Shown here: positions 57,190 to 64,000 of the stretch, one piece after another
How the letters are laid out: every line of letters starts with the position of its first letter
Numbering within the stretch: position 1 is the stretch's first letter
DNA from: Ramlibacter ginsenosidimutans
GTDB lineage: Bacteria > Pseudomonadota > Gammaproteobacteria > Burkholderiales > Burkholderiaceae_C
Reading direction: 5' to 3'
Length of the DNA stretch: 64,000 bases
Assembly (NCBI RefSeq): GCF_016654015.1
Contig: NZ_JAEPWM010000009.1
Span: forward strand, 1-64,000
Notes under the pieces: generated by a model
Database searches by the model: none
Told to the model about the DNA's origin: nothing
The model's input: the letters and a program-made list of their open reading frames with translations, nothing else
Made by a program: the position numbers and the translations under genes

Positions 57190-58659
57190 TCAGAGGTACA
57201 TTTCCGCCGCTTCGTCCTCGAAGCGCTCGGGCAGGCCTTCCCAGGCGATCTTGCCGTGGTCCATGACATACAGCCGGTCCGCGTGGGGCAGCGCGAAGGT
57301 GACGTTCTGTTCGCCCAGCAGCACCGTCAGCCCGGTGTCGCTGCGCAGCCGGTGCAAGGCCTTCGACAGCGTCTCCAGGATCACGGGCGCGAGGCCCAGG
57401 GTCGGCTCGTCGAGGATCAGCAGGCGCGGCTTCATCATGAGGGCGCGCGCGATCGCGAGCATCTGCTGTTCGCCGCCGCTCAGCGTGCGCGAGACCTGGC
57501 CGGCACGATCACGCAGGATCGGGAACAGGTCGAACAGCCACTCGCGCCGTTGCTCCAGCTCGTCCGGCTCCAGCGCGTTCCCGCCCAGGTCCAGGTTCTC
57601 GCGAACGGTCATGTCACCGAACAGTTCGCGCGTCTCCGGACACTGCACGATGCCGGAGCGGGCGATGGCGGCGGCGGTCTGGCCCGCAATCGGCGCGCCG
57701 GCCCAGCGCACTTCGCCGGCGTGGCGCACGAGCCCCGATACGGCGTTGAACAGCGTCGTCTTGCCGGCGCCGTTGAGGCCGACCAGTGCCACGAATTCGC
57801 CTTCGCGCACGTGCAGCGACACGCCCTGCACGGCCAGTGCCTTGCCGTAGCGCACCTCCACGTCGCGCACCTCGAGCAGCGGCGGCCCCTCGCTCGCGCG
57901 TCCGTTCATGCCTTCCGCCCGCGTGAGGGCGCCGCCCAGGTACACGCGGCGCACCGTCTCGTCGCGCATGACCTCCGCCGCCGTACCCTCGGCGATCTTC
58001 TCGCCCAGGTACATGGCGACTGCGCGATCGACCAGGGCCGCGACGCTCTTGACGTTGTGGTCCACCAGCAGGACGGCGCGGCCCTCGGCGCGGAACGCCG
58101 AGATCAGGTCCGAGAAGGCGCCCACCTCCGACGCCGTCAGGCCAGCGAAGGGCTCGTCCACCAGCAGCAGCTTGGGATGTTGCGCGATCGCCTTGGCGAG
58201 CTCCAGCCGGCGCAAGTCGGCGAAGGCCAGCGTCGGCGGCTTGCGATCGAGCACGTCGCCCAGGCCGACGCGCACGGCGATCGCGCGCGCCTTCTCGTCG
58301 ATCTCGGCGCTGTGCAGGATCATGCTCAGGCGGTCGGGGATCAGCGCGACCTTGATGTTCTCCACCACGGTCTGCCGGTTCAGCGGGCGCGAGTGCTGGA
58401 ACACCAGGCCCACGCCGATGCGCGCGATCTTGTGCGAGGGCAGGCCGGCGATCTCGCGGCCTTCGAAGCGCACGCTGCCCGCGGTCGGCGGGTCGACGCC
58501 CATCACGCTGCGCATGGCCGTGGACTTGCCCGAGCCGTTGGGCCCGATCAGTCCGAGGATCTCGCCGCCGCGGATGCTGAAGCTCAGGTCCTTGACCGCG
58601 ACCAGGCCGCCGAAGCGCTTGGTCAGCTGGGTCACTTCGAGCATCGGCGCTTCAGCCAC
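57190..58659 (-). CDS. Fused LivG-LivF ATPase of branched-chain-type ABC importer
   Basis: One 489-residue chain holds two ABC ATPase domains. The first (residues 1-245, LivG-like) has Walker A at 39-46 (GPNGSGKS) and Walker B LLLVDEPFAGL but a degenerate signature (LAFADLRRLELA). The second (from about 252, LivF-like) has GLNGAGKTT, LSGGEQQMLAIARA and LLILDEPTLGLAP. LivG and LivF are normally separate proteins. The start GTG 58659 overlaps the livM stop by 8 bp. Confidence 0.92.
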   Translation of the reverse strand: MAEAPMLEVTQLTKRFGGLVAVKDLSFSIRGGEILGLIGPNGSGKSTAMRSVMGVDPPTAGSVRFEGREIAGLPSHKIARIGVGLVFQHSRPLNRQTVVENIKVALIPDRLSMILHSAEIDEKARAIAVRVGLGDVLDRKPPTLAFADLRRLELAKAIAQHPKLLLVDEPFAGLTASEVGAFSDLISAFRAEGRAVLLVDHNVKSVAALVDRAVAMYLGEKIAEGTAAEVMRDETVRRVYLGGALTRAEGMNGRASEGPPLLEVRDVEVRYGKALAVQGVSLHVREGEFVALVGLNGAGKTTLFNAVSGLVRHAGEVRWAGAPIAGQTAAAIARSGIVQCPETRELFGDMTVRENLDLGGNALEPDELEQRREWLFDLFPILRDRAGQVSRTLSGGEQQMLAIARALMMKPRLLILDEPTLGLAPVILETLSKALHRLRSDTGLTVLLGEQNVTFALPHADRLYVMDHGKIAWEGLPERFEDEAAEMYL

Positions 58660-59590
58660 GCCCCGCCCTCCCCTGCAGCATGCCCAGGATGCCGTCCGGG
58701 AAGAACAGCACGACGGCCAGCGCCACGACGGACACCAGCAAGGTGGCGAGTTCGCCGAGCGGGCGCAAGGCCTCGCCCATGCCGATCAGGAACACCGCGC
58801 CGATCGCCGCGCCGATCACCGTGCGGCGTCCGCCCAGCACGGCCGCGACGATGATCTGCACGCCCACCGAGATGTCGATGAAGGTGCCGACGCTGGCCGT
58901 CCCCATGTAGAAGACCATCAGCGCACCGGAGAGTCCGGAGAAGAACGCGCTGACGATGAAGGCGAAGAGCTTGTGCTTGGTCACGTTGAAGCCGAGCGCG
59001 CCGGCCTGCACCGGGTCCTGCCCGCTCGCCTGCAGCACCAGCCCGATGGGCGAGCGCGACAGCCCGTAGAGGATCGCCCCGCTCACGGCCATGAAGCCGA
59101 AGGCGATCCAGTAGTTGGTGGTGGCGCTCAGAGATATGACGTCGGGCACCGACAGGCCGATCTCGCCGCCGGTGAGGCCCGCGAACACGACCACCATGTT
59201 CTGCAGCATGAGCACGGCCACCAGCGTGGTCAGGCCGAAATACGGGCCGCGCACGCGCAGCGCCGGCAGCGCCAGCAGCACGCCTCCGATCACCGCCGCG
59301 ATGGCGCCCACGACCACGCACAGCCAGAGCGACACCTGCGGCGACAGCCGCGCATCCATGATGCCGGCGGTATAGGCGCCCAGGCCGATCAGGAAGGTGG
59401 GACCGAAGTTCACCTCGCCCGCGAACCCGAACAGCAGGTCCCACGCCATCGCGAACACCGCGGTGTAGAAGGCGACGGTGAGCAGCCCCAGCACGTAGCC
59501 GGAACCGAACAGCGGCACGCATGCGCCGAGCACCAGCAGCACGAGCCCGGCGAGCACCGGACGGGATTTCAGCCACGCAGGTCTGGCCAT
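58652..59590 (-). CDS. LivM-type ABC importer permease
   Basis: The 312-residue membrane permease has about 9-10 hydrophobic segments and the LivM signature GEVNFGPTFLIGLGAYTAGI. Its start ATG overlaps the livH stop (TGATG). It forms the channel with LivH for an amino acid, amide or aromatic acid substrate. Confidence 0.9.
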   Translation of the reverse strand: MARPAWLKSRPVLAGLVLLVLGACVPLFGSGYVLGLLTVAFYTAVFAMAWDLLFGFAGEVNFGPTFLIGLGAYTAGIMDARLSPQVSLWLCVVVGAIAAVIGGVLLALPALRVRGPYFGLTTLVAVLMLQNMVVVFAGLTGGEIGLSVPDVISLSATTNYWIAFGFMAVSGAILYGLSRSPIGLVLQASGQDPVQAGALGFNVTKHKLFAFIVSAFFSGLSGALMVFYMGTASVGTFIDISVGVQIIVAAVLGGRRTVIGAAIGAVFLIGMGEALRPLGELATLLVSVVALAVVLFFPDGILGMLQGRAGRG

Positions 59591-60465
59591 CAACGCCTTC
59601 CGAACAGGCCCTGCGGGCGCAGGTACATCACCAGCACCAGCAGCAGCAATGACGGGATGCTGCGGTAGGCCGGCGAAACCAGGTAGGCCGTGACCGTCTC
59701 CAGGTACCCGACCACGTAAGCCGCGATCAGCGAGCCGGTCACGCTGCCCAGGCCGCCCAGCACGACGATGGAGAACGCGCTCGCCGTGAGCGGACCCACG
59801 CTGTACGAGCTCACGCCCAGGAACATGCCGAGCAGGATCCCGGCGATGCTGGCCAGCAGCCCGTAGATCAACCAGACCGCGATGTGGATGCGGGTGAGCT
59901 CGATGCCCAGCAGCGTGACGCCGCGCGGGTTCATCGACGCCGCCAGCACCGCCTTGCCCTGCCGCGTCTTGTTCACCAGCACCCACAGCGCGGCGATCGC
60001 CACCCAGCAGATGATCGCCGTGAAGTACTCGTTGGTCGGCGTGCGCACGCCGACCACCGTCACCACGCCTTCCACGATGGGCAGCACGGTCTTGGCGTTG
60101 TTGGTGAAGAAGTAGGAGACCGTCTCCGAAATGATGATGCCCCACAGCAGCGTGGCCGTGAGGATGAAGATCTCCTTCTCCGACTCGGCGACGCGATTCG
60201 AGCGCTGGATGGGCCGGACGGTGATGAAGTAGGTCAGCATCGTCAGGATCACGCCGATGACGACGCCGCCGAGCGCCGACGTGTACGGGTTGGCCTGCAG
60301 CAGGCCGGCGAGCGCCCACGAAGCGACGGCCGCGGCGACCATGATGGCGCCGTGCGAAAGGTTCAGCACGCCCGACACGCCGAAGATGAGCGTGAAGCCC
60401 GTCGCGCCCAGCGCGTAGAGGGAACTGATGGCGAAGCCGTCGATCAGGATCTGCCAGAAGAGCAT
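59590..60465 (-). CDS. LivH-type ABC importer permease
   Basis: The 291-residue membrane permease with the LivH signature GVSGVLNLSHGAIMVAAAVASW and ASMNPRGVTLLGIELTRIH pairs with LivM. It lies 69 bp downstream of the binding-protein gene across two intra-operon hairpins, which may set its expression below that of the binding protein. Confidence 0.92.
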   Translation of the reverse strand: MLFWQILIDGFAISSLYALGATGFTLIFGVSGVLNLSHGAIMVAAAVASWALAGLLQANPYTSALGGVVIGVILTMLTYFITVRPIQRSNRVAESEKEIFILTATLLWGIIISETVSYFFTNNAKTVLPIVEGVVTVVGVRTPTNEYFTAIICWVAIAALWVLVNKTRQGKAVLAASMNPRGVTLLGIELTRIHIAVWLIYGLLASIAGILLGMFLGVSSYSVGPLTASAFSIVVLGGLGSVTGSLIAAYVVGYLETVTAYLVSPAYRSIPSLLLLVLVMYLRPQGLFGRR

Positions 60466-60472
60466 AGGGGCG

Positions 60473-60530
60473 GCCGGCGTCCTAGCGGGGGGACGCCGGC
60501 GGCGTGGCGGCTGCGGGAAGGAGGCAGCCG
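60473..60530 (-). promoter_or_regulatory. Two intra-operon stem-loops between binding protein and livH
   Basis: Perfect 10-bp stem GCCGGCGTCC / GGACGCCGGC (60473-60482, 60491-60500, 8-nt loop) and a 7-bp stem CGGCTGC / GCAGCCG (60508-60514, 60524-60530). There is no T-run, so they are likely RNA-stabilising or attenuating hairpins rather than a terminator. Confidence 0.6.
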
Positions 60531-60534
60531 GGCG

Positions 60535-61773
60535 TCACTGGGCGGGCAACTTGACGAACGCGGGGAACTTCATCGTGCCCGCGGCCAGGTTCTTGGGCCA
60601 GACGTTCACCTGCTTGCCGTCCTGCCACTGCAGCATCAGGCCGGTGATGAAGCCCGGGCCGGTCTTCAGGCCGTGCACGTTCGGGTCGCCCTTGGGCTTG
60701 AACGCCACGCGGCCGATGGTGCCGACGTAGTCCGTCTTCTCCATCGCCGCCACGATCTTGTCGCTGTCCGTGGAACCGGCGCGGCGGATCGCGTCCGCGA
60801 TGATGTAGACGTCGTCGTAGGAGGTGTAGCCCGCGTAGGAGGGGTTGTTGCCGAACTTCTTCACGAACGCGTCGACGAAGGGCAGCGTCTTCGGCGTGAC
60901 GGCGACGCCCGGTCCGGACACGGCCTGGTACAGCACGCCTTCGGTGGCGCCGTTGGTGTCCTTCCAGAACGTCGAGTTCGTGGCCTGCGAGGCGACGCCG
61001 AACATCGCGACCGGCACCTGCTGGCTCTTCCACTGCACCGTCGGTTGCGTGCCCACGTGCGAGATGCCGGTGATGATGACGTCGGGCTTCTGGCCCTCGA
61101 CCTTGCTGAAGATCGGCGTGAAGTCGGTGGTATCGGGCGAGAAGCGGATGTGGTCGAGCACCTTGAGTCCGGCCTTCGGCAGGCACTGCTCGTAGCCGGC
61201 GTCCAGCGGGGTGGTCCAGGCGGCGTCCTCGCTCATGATGACGGCCGTCTTCATCTTGTGCTGGGTGACCAGCAGGTCCTTGGCCGCGTCGCACACCAGC
61301 CCGGCCAGCGCACTCGAGGTGAGGTAGCCGTGGAAGGTGTACTTCTGGTGGTCGTAGTCCTTGGCGATGTTCTGCGTGATCACGTCCGAGGCGGCGCCGG
61401 GGGTGATCATCACCGTCTTCAGCCGAGCGGCCCAGGGCTCCAGCGCCAGCACGACCTCGGAGATGTAGCTGGTGATCACCGCGTTGACCTTGTCCTCGTT
61501 GACGGCGCGCTGGAAGGCTCGCACCGACTCGGCCGCAGAGGAGTGGTTGTCGTACACGACGATCTCGATCTTGCGGCCGTTGATGCCGCCCTTGGCGTTG
61601 ATCTCCTCGGCCGCCAGCTGCGCGGCCGGCGCGATGGACGAGCCGGCGACGGCCTGGCTTTCGGAGATGACGCCGATCTTGATGGGGTCGGCCGCGAACG
61701 CGACGGCGGGGACGAGGGTCGCGAGACAGGCGCTCGCGATGCTCGACAAGAGACGCGGCAGGGGGTGACGCAT
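60535..61773 (-). CDS. LivK-type ABC importer binding protein
   Basis: The 412-residue protein has a signal peptide (SSIASACLATLVPAVAFAA) and the periplasmic-binding fold of the branched-chain amino acid type (PIKIGVISESQAVAGSSIAPAAQLAAEEINAKGGINGRKI). Members bind amino acids, amides, urea or aromatic acids; the substrate is unknown. It is the first gene of the operon to 57190, preceded by AAGGAGG before the ATG. Confidence 0.9.
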   Translation of the reverse strand: MRHPLPRLLSSIASACLATLVPAVAFAADPIKIGVISESQAVAGSSIAPAAQLAAEEINAKGGINGRKIEIVVYDNHSSAAESVRAFQRAVNEDKVNAVITSYISEVVLALEPWAARLKTVMITPGAASDVITQNIAKDYDHQKYTFHGYLTSSALAGLVCDAAKDLLVTQHKMKTAVIMSEDAAWTTPLDAGYEQCLPKAGLKVLDHIRFSPDTTDFTPIFSKVEGQKPDVIITGISHVGTQPTVQWKSQQVPVAMFGVASQATNSTFWKDTNGATEGVLYQAVSGPGVAVTPKTLPFVDAFVKKFGNNPSYAGYTSYDDVYIIADAIRRAGSTDSDKIVAAMEKTDYVGTIGRVAFKPKGDPNVHGLKTGPGFITGLMLQWQDGKQVNVWPKNLAAGTMKFPAFVKLPAQ

Positions 61774-61816
61774 GATGCCTCCTTGTTGCGCCGCACACGT
61801 TGCGGCTGGGCGAAAA

Positions 61817-61827
61817 AATATCGTATT
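61817..61827. promoter_or_regulatory. Possible operator upstream of the Liv-type operon
   Basis: AT-rich palindrome AATA-TCG-TATT, 44 bp before the binding-protein start, in otherwise GC-rich DNA. It may carry the -10 or a regulator site. Weak evidence. Confidence 0.3.
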
Positions 61828-62005
61828 CCGATTGTTCGGCGCTGCGTCGGCTGGCCGTTGCTGACAACTACCAATCGACAGCGGGGTGTTCGGCTGATAA
61901 ATACGCGCGGGGGCAGCTCGACCGCAGGCCGTCGGCCATCCGACTACATCCGAAGCCAGCGCGGGCCCACCCCGCGGCCAGGCTGCGGCGGCCTACGCTG
62001 CGGGC

Positions 62006-62596
62006 ATGCGCAGCCTCCCCTTCCTTGCCGCCGCCCTGCTCGCCGGCGCGGCCTTCCACCCGGGCGCCGCCCTCGCCGCGCCTTCGCAGCCAGGCCAGAT
62101 CTCCTCGGTGCGTCCCGGCGAAGGCGCGCCCGACCGCACCGCGGCCAACATGGACCGCACCGACCGCAAGTTCGCGGAAGCGGCCGCACAGGCCGGCCTG
62201 GCGGAGATCGCCGCGGGCCGGCTCGCGTTGCAGCGCTCGCGCGACCCGCGCGTGCGCGAGTACGCGCAGCAGCTCGTCGCGGACCACCAGGCCGCCAATG
62301 CACAGCTGCAACGCATCGCGAGCGCCAAGGGCATCGTGCTGCCCACCTCGCCTTCGTCGGGGCAGCAGCGCGAATTGCGTTCCCTGCGGCGGTCCGGCCG
62401 CAGCTTCGACCAGGACTTCCTCGAACAGATGGCGCGCGCTCACCAGAAGGCGATCGACCTGTTCGGCCACGAAGTGAAGGGCCGGCACCAGGACGCCGAG
62501 CTGAAGGACTTCGCGCAGCAGACGCTCGTCCGCCTGGAGCGGCACCTGGGAACCGCGGAGACGCTGGAGAAGCGATCCGGCCACCTGCCGGGGTAA
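62006..62596 (+). CDS. DUF4142 exported protein
   Basis: The 196-residue product has a signal peptide (AAALLAGAAFHPGAALAA) and a ferritin-like helical DUF4142 domain (DRTDRKFAEAAAQAGLAEIAAGRLALQRS to LVRLERHLGTAETL). These periplasmic proteins are linked to stress, but their mechanism is unknown; the metal ligands of ferritin are not all evident. Single gene. Confidence 0.85.
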   Translation: MRSLPFLAAALLAGAAFHPGAALAAPSQPGQISSVRPGEGAPDRTAANMDRTDRKFAEAAAQAGLAEIAAGRLALQRSRDPRVREYAQQLVADHQAANAQLQRIASAKGIVLPTSPSSGQQRELRSLRRSGRSFDQDFLEQMARAHQKAIDLFGHEVKGRHQDAELKDFAQQTLVRLERHLGTAETLEKRSGHLPG

Positions 62597-62730
62597 ACTG
62601 AAAGTCCGCTGCTGGCGCCAGCCACCCCTCACGTTCGGAGTCTTCGTCCGACCTGCCCCCCACGCGGACTCCGACATGACCCGGCCCGGGCGCATCGCAG
62701 CATCGTCCGCAGCATTCCACGGGAAACACG

Positions 62731-63669
62731 ATGAGCACCCGACGACTCCTCCCCTTCCTCGCCTGGCTCCTCCTGCTGGTGTTCAGCATCGGCGCACGCG
62801 CCCAGGCCGCGCCCGAACCCTCGGTCCAGGAGATCTACGCGACCGCCTCGCGCGGCGACCTGCCCGGGGCGAACCGCATGATCGACGAGGTGCTGGCCAA
62901 GCACCCCGGCAGCGCCAAGGCGCACTACGTCAAGGCCGAACTGGCCGCGCGCGGCCAGGACCTGGCCACCGCGCGGTCCGAGTTGCAGCAGGCCGAGCAG
63001 CTCGCACCCGGGCTGCCCTTCGCCAAGCCCGCCGCGGTCACCGCCTTGCGCAGCGAGATCGCCGGCACGTCCTCCGCGCCGGCGCCGGCGACGGAACAAC
63101 GCGGCCACGCGCGCAGCATGGGCGCGCCACCCACGGAGGCCCCGGCGCGCGGCGGCTTCTCGCTGGGCGCCCTGCTGATCCCGCTGGCCATCGTCGTCGG
63201 ACTGTTCCTGCTGATGCGCCGCCGCCGACCGCAGCCGGTGCCCACGCCCTACGGCAACCCCGACGACTTCGGCCGTTATCCGCAGCAGCCCTATCCGCCC
63301 GGACCCGGCATGCCGCCGTACGGCGCCCCCGGTGGCTATCCGCAGGGCTATCCGCCGCGTGAAGGCATGGGCTCGTCGCTGGCCCGCGGACTCGGCACCG
63401 GCCTGGCGGTCGGCGCGGGCGTAGTGGCCGCCGAGGAAATCGGCCGCCGCATGTTCGACCACCACGGCAACGAGATCCCGCCGCACGCCGTGGACCCCGC
63501 CAACGCCGGCTCGCCGCTCGCGCGCGACGCCGGCCTGGGCGGCGGCGGCTTCGATCCTGGCGCGAACCAGGACATGGGTGGCCAGGACTTCGGCATCCAG
63601 GACGGCGGCAGCTGGGACGATGCGGGCGGCTCGTTCGGCGACGCCGGCGGGAACGACTGGGACCAGTGA
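62731..63669 (+). CDS. TPR-containing membrane protein with Gly/Pro-rich tail
   Basis: The 312-residue protein has a signal-like segment (LLPFLAWLLLLVFSIGARAQA), a short TPR-type helical region (about 32-110), a membrane segment (GALLIPLAIVVGLFLLMRRRR) and a Pro/Gly/Tyr-rich tract (PYPPGPGMPPYGAPGGYPQG). A conserved GLGTGLAVGAGVVAAEEIGRRMF follows before a Gly/Asp-rich tail. This layout recurs in Burkholderiales. The function is unknown. Confidence 0.7.
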   Translation: MSTRRLLPFLAWLLLLVFSIGARAQAAPEPSVQEIYATASRGDLPGANRMIDEVLAKHPGSAKAHYVKAELAARGQDLATARSELQQAEQLAPGLPFAKPAAVTALRSEIAGTSSAPAPATEQRGHARSMGAPPTEAPARGGFSLGALLIPLAIVVGLFLLMRRRRPQPVPTPYGNPDDFGRYPQQPYPPGPGMPPYGAPGGYPQGYPPREGMGSSLARGLGTGLAVGAGVVAAEEIGRRMFDHHGNEIPPHAVDPANAGSPLARDAGLGGGGFDPGANQDMGGQDFGIQDGGSWDDAGGSFGDAGGNDWDQ

Positions 63670-63690
63670 GCCGCGCGCAGCACGCGCGGC

Positions 63691-64000
63691 TCAGTCGGCC
63701 GAGAGCTTGTTCTCCACGATGATCCGCGCATAGCGCTTGCGGTCGGCCGCGATCAGCTGCGCGAACTCGGCGGGCGACTGCCACTTCGCGACCGCGCCCT
63801 GCGCCAGCAACTGCTCCTTCACGTCAGGCATCGCCAGCACCTTCCGCAAGTCGGCGGACACCTTGTCGATGACCGCTTGCGGCGTGCCCGCGGGGGCGAG
63901 CATCCCGAGCCAGGAGCCGGATTCCGCGCCCACGATGCCGCTTTCTTCCAGGGTGGGAACCTCGGGCAGCGCACTCACGCGCTCCTTGCTCGTGATGGCC
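63691..64000 (-). CDS. Bug-type solute-binding protein, C-terminal part (cut by window edge)
   Basis: The last about 103 codons of a Bug/TctC protein are present (LPEVPTLEESGIVGAESGSWLGMLAPAGTPQAVIDKVSADLRKVL), matching the C-terminal lobe of the family. The N-terminus lies right of the window. It is the third such binding protein in the window. Confidence 0.88.
   Translation of the reverse strand, partial: AITSKERVSALPEVPTLEESGIVGAESGSWLGMLAPAGTPQAVIDKVSADLRKVLAMPDVKEQLLAQGAVAKWQSPAEFAQLIAADRKRYARIIVENKLSAD

Noticed and set aside
59884-62601. Long + strand open frame across livH, the binding-protein gene and DUF4142
   Set aside because: Crosses three convincing genes and has shadow-type composition.

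Overview
The window is GC-rich DNA from a betaproteobacterium of the order Burkholderiales. The gene content points to Comamonadaceae (a Ramlibacter/Variovorax/Polaromonas-like organism), judged from gene families and style only. Supporting signs are three tripartite-tricarboxylate (Bug-type) solute-binding proteins, several class III CoA-transferases, a phasin, a sigma-70 with a long Lys/Ala/Pro-rich N-terminus, and the EarP/EF-P rhamnosylation pair. No rRNA, tRNA or CRISPR array is visible. An IS30-type transposase runs off the left edge and a Bug-type protein runs off the right edge.

Left half (1-26 kb), mostly housekeeping: uvrC faces earP-efp across a 20-bp gap. They are followed by a DUF3445 protein, a GYF-like membrane protein, a LOG-type protein, and a tight leftward run of NhaD-type antiporter, 2-hydroxyacid dehydrogenase, RmuC and an MFS carrier. 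Next come a CsbD stress protein, a leftward operon (deacetylase, thioesterase, nitroreductase), a phasin gene with its own promoter and probable PhaR operators, a patatin lipoprotein, an SDR, a gamma-glutamyltransferase lipoprotein, a YihY protein, an acyl-CoA ligase, dnaG and rpoD. A 645-bp non-coding stretch after rpoD holds a terminator and two inverted-repeat structures.

Right half (26-64 kb), a chain of small catabolic modules. (a) 27.6-31.8 kb: LigAB-type extradiol dioxygenase divergent from a FAD monooxygenase, a DUF2783 protein and a VOC protein. (b) 31.9-37.8 kb: one leftward operon joining a binding-protein ABC importer to a CoA-transferase and an enoyl-CoA hydratase-like protein. 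(c) 40.8-48.6 kb: racemase, Bug protein, Rieske oxygenase, CoA-transferase, FadR-type GntR regulator, and an Ltp2-like thiolase-fold protein with its DUF35 partner. Three promoters here share the palindrome ATGGTnnnACCAT, or a one-base variant, so this looks like one regulon. (d) 49.8-51.8 kb: a mandelate racemase homologue with ketopantoate reductase. (e) 53.6-57.1 kb: a second GntR regulator facing AtuA, DUF4387 and Bug genes, with an operator on the promoter. (f) 57.2-61.8 kb: a Liv-type ABC importer whose two ATPases are fused.

The overall picture is a soil or water heterotroph adapted to take up and break down aromatic and branched organic acids through CoA thioesters. The most notable signals are the three-site GntR regulon in (c), the AtuA module in (e), the coupled importer/CoA operon in (b), and natural active-site substitutions in the mandelate racemase homologue and the hydratase-like protein.
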